A DNA stretch of 15,217 bases, taken from the NCBI GenBank assembly GCA_017420845.1, contig JAFQOC010000460.1, positions 1-15,217 of the forward strand, given 5' to 3'. This document shows, piece after piece, positions 1 through 7,222 of the stretch. How positions within the stretch are numbered: the stretch's first letter is position 1; each line of letters begins with the position of its first letter. The position numbers and the translations under genes are program-made. Source of the DNA: Clostridia bacterium. GTDB taxonomy: Bacteria; Bacillota; Clostridia; Oscillospirales; CAG-272. A model generated the notes under the pieces. That model saw nothing but the letters and a program-made list of their open reading frames with translations, did not search any database and was not told where the DNA came from.

Positions 1-38
1 ACCCGTAGGGTTTCTTCCGACACCCGACCGAAGGGAGG

Positions 39-97
39 ATTTCACACGCGAAGCGTATTTCACGCCGCAGGCATTTCACACGCGAAGCGTATTTCAC
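39..97. repeat. ATTTCAC / mini-hairpin interspersed array
   Basis: Four exact copies of ATTTCAC (39-45, 57-63, 73-79, 91-97) are separated by three short hairpin-forming spacers: ACGC-GAA-GCGT (46-56), GCC-GCA-GGC (64-72) and ACGC-GAA-GCGT (80-90). Seen as larger units, 39-63 and 73-97 are identical 25-base repeats. The design of a constant single-stranded heptamer alternating with variable tri-loop hairpins resembles dispersed intergenic repeats that I associate with gut clostridial genomes. It carries no open reading frame. Its function is unknown to me; a structured RNA or a non-autonomous repeat are both possible. Confidence 0.75.
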
Positions 98-98
98 T

Positions 99-135
99 AT
101 TGCAGTTTATCGGTCTCCGACCGATAAACTGCAAT
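99..135. repeat. Perfect 17-bp inverted repeat (hairpin)
   Basis: Arms 99-115 and 119-135 are exact reverse complements around the loop TCC. The hairpin starts one base after the last ATTTCAC unit, so it may be the end cap of that repeat. No T-run follows on either strand, which argues against a simple intrinsic terminator. The octamer CCGACCGA in its loop and right arm (117-124) also occurs at 24-31 and 165-172. Confidence 0.75.
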
Positions 136-160
136 TTGAAGGCAACTGTACGACAACATG

Positions 161-203
161 AAAACCGACCGAGCCACCGTAATGGGGTTCGGTCGGTTGT
201 TTT
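161..203. terminator. Likely terminator hairpin, possibly bidirectional
   Basis: Arms AACCGACCGA (163-172) and TCGGTCGGTT (189-198) pair perfectly, and the stem extends inward to 173-175/186-188 with one G-T pair. On the minus strand the hairpin lies 31 bases past the GH43 stop codon and ends in TTTT (complement of 161-164). On the plus strand it is followed by GTTTTG. The short T-runs make it a moderate terminator; it would serve the GH43 gene and perhaps an upstream gene outside the window. Confidence 0.55.
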
Positions 204-228
204 GTCTCAGGGGTGATCCGTCCGTTGC

Positions 229-1119
229 TTATCCGATACGCTCCACGATCTCAAAGCCGTCGTCGGTCTCCTTCATGCGGAACAGGCGGGGGCGCTCGTT
301 GGGGTTGACGTTGGTGCTGTGGAGGATGAGGTACAGCTCTCCGTCAAAGCCGTCAAAGAGCATACCGTGGCCGCCGTCCTCGTCATAAATGAACTTGTCG
401 GCGTGACGCCAGGGACCGCGAATACTGCCGCTGTCGCTGATGGCCAGAGCCTGGACGTACCAGTACTGGGGGCCTGCGTGGAAGCCCGACCACAGCATAT
501 AGAGCTTGCCGTTCTTGCCCTTGCGGAAGAAGGGGCCGTCGGTGACGTAATTGCGGGAGGTGGGGTCCACCAGAGAGTAGGACCACTCCGCACCGCTGGC
601 GCGGAGGATGGTTTGGGGCTCGCCTACAGGGGTGGTCAGATCCGCCGACAGGGGCATGATCTCGATGGTGCCGTCACCTACCTGGGTCCATTCGTGGCAG
701 AAGGCCGTCCAGGGATTGCCCTCCTCGTCCAGATAGAAGGTAGCGTCCAGGCAGGTCCAGTCGCGGGGGGTCATGGGGCCGTCGGTGAAGGGCAGAAAGG
801 GCCCCATGGGGCTGTCGCTCTTCAGGATCTGGGAGGCGCGGGTGATATCCCCGCCCCGGAAGCTGGCGAACATGTAGTAGGTGTCGCCGTAGTGGTAGAC
901 CTCGGGGGCGAAAAAGTCCCGATCCGACCAGAAATCCGCGGGACGGGTGAAGCACTCGTGGGGCTCGCTCCACTCCGTAAGATCTGTGGAAGTATATACA
1001 TCCAGGCCCTGCCAGGGAATGACCTTGGTGCTGGGGCCGCGGCGGGTGCCGTACAGATAGTAGACCCCGTTCTCGGCAAAAATAAAGGGATCACGCAAAT
1101 GAATCTCATGCAGCTTCAT
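229..1119 (-). CDS. Glycoside hydrolase family 43-type enzyme, cytoplasmic
   Basis: This 296-residue protein is a minimal single-domain five-bladed propeller of the GH43 kind, a family that typically removes arabinose or xylose residues from plant polysaccharides and oligosaccharides by inversion. The opening HLRDPFIF places the catalytic-base Asp at residue 10. TCLDATF supplies the pKa-modulating Asp at about 125, and GGHGM near 249-253 holds the conserved central His. The general-acid position, usually Glu in an EGP motif, reads VTDGPFF (Asp194); I recall this variant from some GH43-like subgroups, so it need not mean loss of activity. There is no signal peptide, and the catalytic Asp sits so close to the start that nothing is missing, so the enzyme should act on imported oligosaccharides. 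AAAGGAGC stands about nine bases before the start, and a good promoter lies upstream. It is divergent from the lipoprotein operon. Family is fairly sure; substrate is not. Confidence 0.88.
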   Translation of the reverse strand: MKLHEIHLRDPFIFAENGVYYLYGTRRGPSTKVIPWQGLDVYTSTDLTEWSEPHECFTRPADFWSDRDFFAPEVYHYGDTYYMFASFRGGDITRASQILKSDSPMGPFLPFTDGPMTPRDWTCLDATFYLDEEGNPWTAFCHEWTQVGDGTIEIMPLSADLTTPVGEPQTILRASGAEWSYSLVDPTSRNYVTDGPFFRKGKNGKLYMLWSGFHAGPQYWYVQALAISDSGSIRGPWRHADKFIYDEDGGHGMLFDGFDGELYLILHSTNVNPNERPRLFRMKETDDGFEIVERIG

Positions 1120-1186
1120 GGAAAAATGCTCCTTTCCGACACGGTCCCCTCACGAAAGCCGCGAGGATCCCGGTTCTCACGGCAAT

Positions 1187-1215
1187 ATTATAACACAAAA
1201 AAACGGTTCAGTCAA
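1187..1215 (-). promoter_or_regulatory. Sigma-A promoter of the GH43 gene
   Basis: On the minus strand TTGACT (1210-1215) and TATAAT (1187-1192) are separated by 17 bases. Transcription would start near 1180, giving a leader of about 60 bases before the GH43 start at 1119. The promoter stands back to back with the plus-strand promoter at 1300-1329, so 1216-1299 may hold shared control sites; I saw no clear dyad there. Confidence 0.8.
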
Positions 1216-1299
1216 TCGCTCGTCCGTGGACTTGCGTTAGATGTATTCGTAAAAAAGTCTGAAAATGCCCCATAAAAGGCAGGAACCAATTGTGATTAC

Positions 1300-1329
1300 T
1301 TGACAAAAAAACCGAACTCATGGTATAAT
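1300..1329 (+). promoter_or_regulatory. Sigma-A promoter of the NlpC/P60-GH99-like operon
   Basis: TTGACA (1300-1305) and TATAAT (1324-1329) both match consensus exactly, with an 18-base spacer. The predicted start near 1336 gives a 40-base leader to the ATG at 1376. The -10 box overlaps an in-frame ATG at 1328, which shows that this upstream ATG cannot be the translation start. Confidence 0.87.
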
Positions 1330-1375
1330 GCACACAGGAGTGCTATCCCTACCATCCAAGAAAGGATCACATACC

Positions 1376-2845
1376 ATGCGAAAAAATTACTTAATCCTTT
1401 TGATGGCCTGTCTGGCCCTGCTGCTCTTGACCGTTTCCTGTGATTCGAATCCCTCCGACCATGGCGGGGTCAGCTCCGCAGATGACGGCACGACCGCCCC
1501 CGCCCCCACCGAAACGACGGATGATGTAACTTCCTCCGCCGAGACCGAGCCGGAGACCGAATCCCCCTACCTCATCCCCGACCCTACCCGTATTGATCTG
1601 ACCACCTTCAGCGAGGATCTGCTCAATACCGCCTTCCGCCGCGGCTCAGGCGCCTATCCCGAGAGCTGTGACGAGGGGGTACGGTTCATTGCCCGCAGCG
1701 AGTCCAGAGACCCCTGTATCCCCTGGGACGTCAGCAAAATGTTTGAGGCCGCGGGCTACCCCGCTTCCGGGGACGGCAAGAGCTACGTCCCCTTCACCCC
1801 CGAGGAGAAGAAGGTCATCGTTTTCAAGGTGCAGGCCGAATGGGGCGGTGCCTTTGAGATGTTCTACGCCACCGAAAATCGGCGTTCCGCCCAGCCCGGT
1901 TATTCCATGACAGAGGTCTACGGCGGCGATTCGGAATTTTTCGGCGAGCGGGTCTGGCAATACGTGATCTTTGAGGCTGACGATAAGGTCCGCGGCTGGG
2001 CTGAACGCTTCAACGACGGCTTCCGTCTGGACTACACCAACTACGTGGAGGCGGGGGATACCTTCCTCATCGGTGCCATCGCCTTCTGCGCCGACCGTGC
2101 CGAGGCCGAGGCCTACATCGCTGAGGATAAGGGCGAGGCAGCTCCGGTTCCCGAGGTCCCAAAGGGCTTCTACGTCTGCCTCTATGAGGACAGGCTCCAC
2201 CTCCCCGAGGACAACGTGCTGGGGGATGCCTTCGCGACCCTAGAGAACGCCAAGCGGCGGTGCGATTCCAAAAAGGAGTACGGTTACCGCGTGGCCAACG
2301 AGAAGGGTGAGATCGTCTACACCCCCTACAGCCTCCTCCAATGCAACCTCCTCCGCGAGGGTAAGTATATCACCGAGTACGCCCGCGCAGAGCGGTTCAA
2401 GTACGGCGACTCCTGCACCAACCCCGGTATCAACCACAGGCCCCACAGAACCAGCTGTGACCGCTTGGTGGACTGGATCCTCTACCGCGCGGGCTTCACC
2501 GACCAGCCCACCGTCCAGGGCTATGTGGTATCCAATATGCCCGAGTGGTGTGAGGAGATGGGCTTCAAGAAGATCACTCGAATGGAAGACCTTCAGCCCG
2601 GTGACATCATATTTGTCCGTCCCCATGCCCAAGGCTTCCCCCTCCATACCTTCATGCTGGCCTCAAACTACAACGGTAACTCAACCCTACGCTATGACCA
2701 CGGCTCCGACCATCGTATCATGTCCTCCCAGCCCTCCACCGAGCCGGTAAGCTACAGTGATGCGCCTTTCATGTATGCCTACCGTCCCGTAGCCACGGAG
2801 GAGAACAATATCTACTACGAAGAGCTCTACAAGAACGGCAATTGA
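1376..2845 (+). CDS. Lipoprotein with C-terminal NlpC/P60-like papain-fold domain
   Basis: This 489-residue protein starts at 1376, with AAAGGA nine bases upstream. A lipoprotein signal ends at Cys22 (LTVSC), followed by a Ser/Thr/Glu linker to about residue 65. Residues 145-250 look like a beta-sandwich module that resembles one in the DUF4091 lipoprotein at 11210 (FEMFY, PGYS, GFRLDY match FELFY, PGYQ, GFRMDF). Residues 263-317 contain LENAKRRCD and GYRVANEKGEIVY, a pattern I know from small repeats attached to clostridial cell-wall amidases. Residues 345-470 look like an NlpC/P60-type peptidase: TSCDRLVDW (Cys361), LQPGDIIF (406-413) and HTFM (His424), with an Asp/His cluster near 441-446. 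Such domains cut peptidoglycan stem peptides or related amide bonds. It precedes the large glycosidase by 25 bases, so the two are cotranscribed. The papain fold is likely; the substrate is open. Confidence 0.78.
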   Translation: MRKNYLILLMACLALLLLTVSCDSNPSDHGGVSSADDGTTAPAPTETTDDVTSSAETEPETESPYLIPDPTRIDLTTFSEDLLNTAFRRGSGAYPESCDEGVRFIARSESRDPCIPWDVSKMFEAAGYPASGDGKSYVPFTPEEKKVIVFKVQAEWGGAFEMFYATENRRSAQPGYSMTEVYGGDSEFFGERVWQYVIFEADDKVRGWAERFNDGFRLDYTNYVEAGDTFLIGAIAFCADRAEAEAYIAEDKGEAAPVPEVPKGFYVCLYEDRLHLPEDNVLGDAFATLENAKRRCDSKKEYGYRVANEKGEIVYTPYSLLQCNLLREGKYITEYARAERFKYGDSCTNPGINHRPHRTSCDRLVDWILYRAGFTDQPTVQGYVVSNMPEWCEEMGFKKITRMEDLQPGDIIFVRPHAQGFPLHTFMLASNYNGNSTLRYDHGSDHRIMSSQPSTEPVSYSDAPFMYAYRPVATEENNIYYEELYKNGN

Positions 2846-2870
2846 TTCCAATCCTCAAGGAGGTACACAT

Positions 2871-5800
2871 ATGAAAGCATTTTTCAAGAAGCTCACGGTC
2901 TGCCTGTTGGCCGCCGTCATGCTGGCGGGGTGCTTCGCCTGTACACCCAAGCCCCCGCAGAGTACCGATACGTCGGGTGACACGTCAGCCGAAGCACCCA
3001 CCGAAGCCCCGACTGACGGGGAGACCTCGGGAGGAGACCCCTCCGTCCCCGAGGTGGACCGCACCAAGCCCCAGACAGGTCCCTTCTACGCCTCGACCGA
3101 GCTGTCCTTTGAAAAGCAGGACGTCTCCCTGATCGAGAAGGTGATCACCGAGGAGTACGAGTTCATCTCCACCAAGGAATCCTCCGCCATCTTTACCATC
3201 GGCGAGGGCTCCGCGAGAGGAAACGTCATCACTCTCCTTCCCAAGACGGTGGATAACGTCAACATCGGCGTGAAGTTCAACGAAAACGTGGTGGCCAAAT
3301 ATCAGTTCCACCTGACCTCCTCCGACGCCGGCGCCGGCTATAACGCCACCTACTTCGGCCTTCGCCTGAACAACACGGGCTCGGCTCCCAACCATGAGTC
3401 CGCCCGCGTGTGGATCCTCATGAAGGACAACAAGATCGGTATGCGGACGGGCACATGGCCCAACTTCACCCTGGTGGATTGCCCCGTGGATTTCTCCAAG
3501 GGCGTTCTGGTATACGTAGAGGATGATCCCATGGAAAACGTCGTCTCCCTGTTTTACGACAAGGATGGCGAAAAGACCCCCTTGGCTACCATGAAAATCT
3601 ACGACGATAAGATCGAATTCTATCTGGAAGGAAGCGAGAAGCCCGCCATCACGGAGCCTCTGTCCCAGCCCGTGAACCGAACCGGCTATTCCCGCCTGTG
3701 GATACATCATATGGAAAAATCTGTTACCATCAAGGATCTGAAGGTGACGGGATCCACCACGGTCACCACCACCGTTCCCGTCGATATGCTGAACTCCCGT
3801 GACATTTTCTCGGATACCTGGGTGGCTACCGACGACGCGGGACGGGTCACCCCCACGGGATCTGACACCGCCGCCGCCACCGACAAGAAGGTGGGTATCT
3901 TCTACTTCATGTGGCACAACGCCACGGAGCAGGGGCAGAATCCCCTGTTCGACCACACCAAGGCCTATCTGGAGGGCGGCGCGGACGCTGTGTGGGATCT
4001 CATTCCCCAGGGGCCCATGGGCTTCGCCCACTACTGGGCCGAGCCTTACTTCGGCTACTACAACTCCGATGACGAGTGGGTCATCCGCAAGCACGGCTAT
4101 ATGCTGGCTGAGGCGGGGGTGGACTTCATCTTCGTGGATGCCACCAACGGCATCATCTACGAGCGGAACTTGGAGACTCTCCTCCGCGTCTGGAGCCAAA
4201 TGCGCGCCGAGGGCTATCAGGTGCCTCAGATCTGCTTCCATTGCGGAAACACCGATTCCCTGGCCTCCGCCTCCCTGTCCTTCCTCTGGAATAATTACTA
4301 CTCCACCGGCAAATACGCCGATATGTGGTTCCACTGGGACGGCAAGCCTCTGATCTTCTACCCCGATTCCCTGAGCAAGAATCTTTCTACCGAGATCAAG
4401 GACTTCTTCACCGCCCGCCAGAGCTGGGCGTTCACCAACGACGAATGGTACACCTCTCGCAGAGGCCGCGGCCGCTGGGCGTGGGCGGATATGTATCCCC
4501 AGAAGCCCGGCCTGTCTCCCTCGGGCGATGTGGAGCAGATGATTATCATGAGCGGCTTCTGGGCAAACGGAAGCAACGGCACCAACGCGGGCCGCAGCTA
4601 CACCAAAGCCAACGGAATCCCCGCCCATGAGGGTAACTGGGACTTCGGCTTCGCCCTTATGAACACCACCTCGGGCCTGGGTCTGGCCTTCCAGGAGCAT
4701 TTTGATTACGCCATGGAGGTGAATCCTCCCCTGGTCATGATCACGGGCTGGAACGAATGGTGGGCAGGCCGCTGGGGCGGCGGCTCGGGTAATGCCGCTC
4801 AGGGTCAGACCATTGCAGGCGAATACAAGGTGGACGAGAAGAACCCCAAGTATCAGTGGTACTACGTGGACGCCTTCAACACCGAGTATTCCCGCGACAT
4901 CGAGCCCATGACGGGTGGCTACAACGACAACTACTACTACCAGATGGTACAGAACATCCGCAAGTACAAGGGCTCCCGCGCCCAGGAGGCCGCCTTTGAG
5001 CAGTGGGCTATCGACATCAGAGGCGACCATGGACAGTGGCATATCGTCGGCCCCGAGTACCGCGACTACGCGGGGGATACGGTGGACCGCGATCATTTCT
5101 CCTACGTGGGCGATTTCCGCTACACCAATACCTCGGGCCGTAACGATTTCGTGACCTGCAAGGTCTCTTCCGATCCCGACAATCTCTACTTCTACGCCGA
5201 GTGCGCCGCGGATATCACCGCCCCCGAGGGCACCAACTGGATGAATCTCTTCATCGACGCCGACTGCAACGGCGAGACCGGATGGTACGGCTACGATTTC
5301 GTAATCAACCGTTCTCAGAAGGACGGTAAGGTGTCGGTGGAAAAGTTCAACGGCACCGACGCGTGGGATCTCACGGCTGTGGGCGAGGCAGAATACGACC
5401 TCCGCGGCAATGTCCTGCAGATCAAGGTGGCCCGCTCGGTCATGAATCTGGGCGAGACCTTCGATTTCAAATGGGCGGACAATTCCGTGGTTGACGGCGA
5501 TGTCATGCAGTTTTTGGATCAGGGCGACGCCGCCCCCAACGACCGCTTCAACTACCGCTACACCACCGTACAGACCGAGGTCAAGCTTCCCGAGTGCCTG
5601 ACCGAGGATATGATCGTGCTGAAGGCCGGTTCTTACAACGCCTTTGCCGCAGGCAAGCAGGTTCGTCTGGACGCTTCCAGCACCAAGGCGGTGCTTCTGG
5701 GCCGCGGAAACGAGTTCTACCTGCCCAAGACCTTTGTAGAAGAGGTCATCGGCGTCTCCTGCGAGGGGCTGGACACCTACGACCACTACGGCATCACCTA

Positions 5801-5933
5801 CGTCATGCCCGCTGAGGCGATCGCCGCCGCCGGTAAGGCCGTGACGGTCTCGACTGACGGTCTGGTGGTGATCTCCGCCGCCGTGATCGAGGATGGAAAT
5901 ATTCTGACCACCCTCTACCGTGCGCTCATGTAA
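2871..5933 (+). CDS. Large surface lipoprotein, GH99/WbsX-like glycosidase with binding modules
   Basis: This 1020-residue protein starts at an ATG seven bases after AAGGAGG (2857-2863). The lipobox LAGC gives Cys21, followed by a Thr/Glu/Pro linker to about 65. Residues 75-295 look like a LamG/concanavalin-type sandwich. Residues 338-700 form a probable (beta/alpha)8 barrel, starting KVGIFYFMWHN, with GVDFIFVDATNG (Asp423) and ITGWNEWWAG (Glu629), then IEPM and a closing helix. The WNEW...EP arrangement recalls the GH99/GH71 and WbsX superfamily, which includes retaining endo-alpha-mannosidases; Asp423 and Glu629 are my candidates for catalysis, by analogy only. Residues 715-898 resemble a CBM9/DOMON carbohydrate-binding domain, and 905-1003 a copper-amine-oxidase-N-like module often found on clostridial surface proteins. 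A strong terminator follows. It is a paralogue of the lipoprotein at 8647, with modules in another order. The exact family is unassigned. Confidence 0.82.
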   Translation: MKAFFKKLTVCLLAAVMLAGCFACTPKPPQSTDTSGDTSAEAPTEAPTDGETSGGDPSVPEVDRTKPQTGPFYASTELSFEKQDVSLIEKVITEEYEFISTKESSAIFTIGEGSARGNVITLLPKTVDNVNIGVKFNENVVAKYQFHLTSSDAGAGYNATYFGLRLNNTGSAPNHESARVWILMKDNKIGMRTGTWPNFTLVDCPVDFSKGVLVYVEDDPMENVVSLFYDKDGEKTPLATMKIYDDKIEFYLEGSEKPAITEPLSQPVNRTGYSRLWIHHMEKSVTIKDLKVTGSTTVTTTVPVDMLNSRDIFSDTWVATDDAGRVTPTGSDTAAATDKKVGIFYFMWHNATEQGQNPLFDHTKAYLEGGADAVWDLIPQGPMGFAHYWAEPYFGYYNSDDEWVIRKHGYMLAEAGVDFIFVDATNGIIYERNLETLLRVWSQMRAEGYQVPQICFHCGNTDSLASASLSFLWNNYYSTGKYADMWFHWDGKPLIFYPDSLSKNLSTEIKDFFTARQSWAFTNDEWYTSRRGRGRWAWADMYPQKPGLSPSGDVEQMIIMSGFWANGSNGTNAGRSYTKANGIPAHEGNWDFGFALMNTTSGLGLAFQEHFDYAMEVNPPLVMITGWNEWWAGRWGGGSGNAAQGQTIAGEYKVDEKNPKYQWYYVDAFNTEYSRDIEPMTGGYNDNYYYQMVQNIRKYKGSRAQEAAFEQWAIDIRGDHGQWHIVGPEYRDYAGDTVDRDHFSYVGDFRYTNTSGRNDFVTCKVSSDPDNLYFYAECAADITAPEGTNWMNLFIDADCNGETGWYGYDFVINRSQKDGKVSVEKFNGTDAWDLTAVGEAEYDLRGNVLQIKVARSVMNLGETFDFKWADNSVVDGDVMQFLDQGDAAPNDRFNYRYTTVQTEVKLPECLTEDMIVLKAGSYNAFAAGKQVRLDASSTKAVLLGRGNEFYLPKTFVEEVIGVSCEGLDTYDHYGITYVMPAEAIAAAGKAVTVSTDGLVVISAAVIEDGNILTTLYRALM

Positions 5934-5945
5934 TCCTTTCAAAAA

Positions 5946-5981
5946 AATCCGGGTCTCCATCATGGGGACTCGGATTCTTTT
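5946..5981 (+). terminator. Intrinsic terminator of the first lipoprotein operon
   Basis: AATCCGGGTCTCC (5946-5958) pairs with GGGGACTCGGATT (5964-5976) over 13 positions, with two G-T pairs, around the loop ATCAT, and is followed by CTTTTTA. It begins 13 bases after the stop at 5933. Confidence 0.9.
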
Positions 5982-5984
5982 TAT

Positions 5985-6150
5985 ACTAATTTCCGATTAA
6001 AATCTTGAACCTTGTCTGCCCTCTCCGTCACGCCAAGGGCGTGCCACCTCCCCCAAAGGGGGAGGCTTATGCAAGGCTCTCCCTTTGGGAGAGCTCCCGC
6101 GAAGCGGGTGAGAGGGCAAAACAAATTCAAGGTTTTAAAAGCAAATTAGT
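5985..6150. repeat. 166-bp palindromic MITE/REP-like element
   Basis: The outer ~42 bases at each end (from 5985 and back from 6150) are imperfect reverse complements at roughly three quarters identity, both beginning ACTAATTT when read inward and reaching GCCCTCTC. Inside are four compact hairpins: CACGCC/GGCGTG (6029-6043), CCTCCCCC/GGGGGAGG (6047-6065), GCTCTCCC/GGGAGAGC (6076-6094) and CCCGC/GCGGG (6096-6108). I see no open frame or transposase. The internal text closely resembles a dispersed non-coding repeat that I recall from gut clostridial genomes. It occupies nearly all of the 301-base gap between the terminator at 5946 and the AraC stop, so it may also end transcription from the right. 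Confidence 0.75.
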
Positions 6151-6180
6151 ATTTTTTTCGATTCGGACAAGTTCCTTTGC

Positions 6181-6195
6181 TTCCCGGTACGGGAA
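6181..6195. repeat. Small perfect hairpin behind the AraC gene
   Basis: TTCCCG (6181-6186) and CGGGAA (6190-6195) pair around GTA. It lies about 40 bases downstream of the AraC stop on the minus strand. A T-rich stretch follows on that strand about 12-20 bases further, so it could contribute weakly to termination. Confidence 0.4.
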
Positions 6196-6234
6196 ATCGG
6201 AACCCCGGGGTGGGATACCGTAACACGAGTGCCG

Positions 6235-7080
6235 TCAGGGCTTTTGCTCCACGCTGCCCGTGTGGGCTTCGATTCGGACCTTCTCCATGTATGCCCGGGG
6301 GGACATACCCATCCTGTTTTTGAAAACCTTGGAAAAATACTGCGCGTCTGAATACCCGCACCGGAACGCCACGTCACTGACGCTGGAAAAGCCTTGATGA
6401 AGCATCGTGCAGGCGTGCTGGATACGCACAGAATGGAGATATTCCACAATGCCCACCCCCATATGCTTTTTAAAGACCGTGGACAGATATTTCTTGTTGT
6501 ACTTCAACTCTTTTCCCAGCATGTCCAGGCTGAACTCAGCCTCAAAAAAATGATCGTCCACGTATTTCTGAATGGCCGAAACCAGATTGATGCCCTGGCG
6601 ATCCCGAGTCGTGAATTTCGATAAACGCCCTCCCAAATAGGCAAAGGTATGAAGCAGGACGGCCTCGCTGGCGATATCCGAAAGCGCCGAAGGACTCTGG
6701 ATCCCCTGCATCCAAACGGGGATGACATCCGCGCAATCCGTAAAGAAGAAGGCTCGGGGAGATACTCCCAGCTTTTCCATCAGTTGATTTCCCCGAGCGC
6801 CGAGAAAGCTGATGTACATGTATTGGAAGGAGTCCACCGATTCAATGGCAAAGGGCTCTGCCGGGAAAGAGAAAAACAGGTTCCCTTCCCGCAGCTCCCG
6901 CACCGCCCCTTGGGTGTGGAGTCTCCCCTGGCCTTGGATGACCAGATACATGGTGTAGAGAGCCTTCGGATGCAATCCGCTGTAGGTCTGCCGCTCGGTC
7001 TCCAAAACGAAATTCACCGTATGGATGCTATGCTCGTTGATCTCCCGCGGGACGTATCGGCAAACGTTTTGCTCAGCCAT
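6235..7080 (-). CDS. AraC-family transcriptional regulator
   Basis: This 281-residue cytoplasmic protein has the usual AraC/XylS layout. Residues 20-95 form a cupin-like sensor half (LHPKALYTMYLVIQGQG, then LREGNLFFSFP), expected to bind a sugar or other effector. Residues 165-270 form the two helix-turn-helix DNA-binding units, with SLDMLGKELKYNKKYLSTVF (184-203) as the first. The second contains SSVSDVAFRCGYSDAQYFSK (232-251), then FKNRMGMSPRAYMEK, a textbook AraC C-terminus. I chose the start at 7080 because AAGGAGGC lies just upstream and because an earlier in-frame ATG at 7128 falls inside this gene's own promoter. It is divergent from the Gfo/Idh/MocA operon, and its promoter is separated from that operon's promoter by an inverted repeat at 7155-7178. 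It probably controls that operon and perhaps the rest of the locus. The effector is unknown. Confidence 0.94.
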   Translation of the reverse strand: MAEQNVCRYVPREINEHSIHTVNFVLETERQTYSGLHPKALYTMYLVIQGQGRLHTQGAVRELREGNLFFSFPAEPFAIESVDSFQYMYISFLGARGNQLMEKLGVSPRAFFFTDCADVIPVWMQGIQSPSALSDIASEAVLLHTFAYLGGRLSKFTTRDRQGINLVSAIQKYVDDHFFEAEFSLDMLGKELKYNKKYLSTVFKKHMGVGIVEYLHSVRIQHACTMLHQGFSSVSDVAFRCGYSDAQYFSKVFKNRMGMSPRAYMEKVRIEAHTGSVEQKP

Positions 7081-7112
7081 GGTACAAGCCTCCTTGTATT
7101 CCGTATGACGTA

Positions 7113-7141
7113 AGTATACCATACTCATGGTCCGATGTCAA
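7113..7141 (-). promoter_or_regulatory. Sigma-A promoter of the AraC gene
   Basis: On the minus strand TTGACA (7136-7141) and TATACT (7113-7118) are spaced by 17 bases. The start site near 7106 gives a leader of about 26 bases. Its -35 box lies 13 bases from the dyad at 7155-7178, so binding there could couple autoregulation to control of the divergent operon. Confidence 0.82.
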
Positions 7142-7154
7142 CTCTTACCTGACG

Positions 7155-7178
7155 AAATTCCACAAACTCGTGGAATTT
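7155..7178. promoter_or_regulatory. Operator-like 9-bp inverted repeat between divergent promoters
   Basis: AAATTCCAC (7155-7163) and GTGGAATTT (7170-7178) are exact reverse complements separated by AAACTC. The dyad sits between the two outward-facing -35 boxes (7136-7141 minus, 7183-7188 plus). That position suits an activator contacting the plus-strand promoter. Which protein binds is not shown by the sequence. Confidence 0.7.
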
Positions 7179-7180
7179 AT

Positions 7181-7222
7181 CATTGTACTTCACTTGTCCG
7201 CTATGTTATAATAAGTACAATG
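7181..7222. promoter_or_regulatory. 10-bp inverted repeat embracing the operon promoter
   Basis: CATTGTACTT (7181-7190) and AAGTACAATG (7213-7222) are exact reverse complements, with 22 bases between the arms. The left arm contains the -35 box and the right arm covers the bases just after the -10 box and the expected start site. The half-site centres are 32 bases apart, about three helical turns. A repressor dimer or pair of dimers would block the promoter here. Confidence 0.65.
7183..7212 (+). promoter_or_regulatory. Promoter of the GH109-like / GH99-like operon
   Basis: TATAAT (7207-7212) is a perfect -10 box. The best -35 is TTGTAC (7183-7188), 18 bases away and only four of six matches, which fits a promoter that needs an activator. 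Transcription would start near 7219, leaving an 82-base leader with a 9-base direct repeat, CGTGTAGCC, at 7239-7247 and 7254-7262. Confidence 0.72.

Noticed and set aside
39..97. Possible CRISPR array
   Set aside because: The repeats are seven bases and the spacers 9-11 bases and self-complementary, with no cas genes nearby.
319..1275. A 318-codon plus-strand open frame opposite the GH43 gene
   Set aside because: The minus-strand GH43 protein has catalytic motifs, a good ribosome site and a promoter; the plus-strand product has none.
1216..1299. Shared operator between the GH43 promoter and the lipoprotein operon promoter
   Set aside because: I found only 4-base arms such as GTCC-GT-GGAC, no more than expected by chance.
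1328..1375. An upstream in-frame ATG that would add 16 residues to the NlpC/P60 lipoprotein
   Set aside because: The ATG overlaps the -10 box, so it is upstream of the transcription start, and it would bury the lipoprotein signal.
2985..5963. A 992-codon open frame on the minus strand, antisense to the 1020-residue lipoprotein gene
   Set aside because: It has no ribosome site and no recognisable domain. It arises because the sense gene avoids the codons TTA, CTA and TCA, which are the antisense stops, through its strong C/G third-position bias.
7081..7128. An upstream in-frame ATG for the AraC regulator at 7128
   Set aside because: It lies between the -35 and -10 boxes of the gene's own promoter; the start at 7080 has a strong ribosome site.
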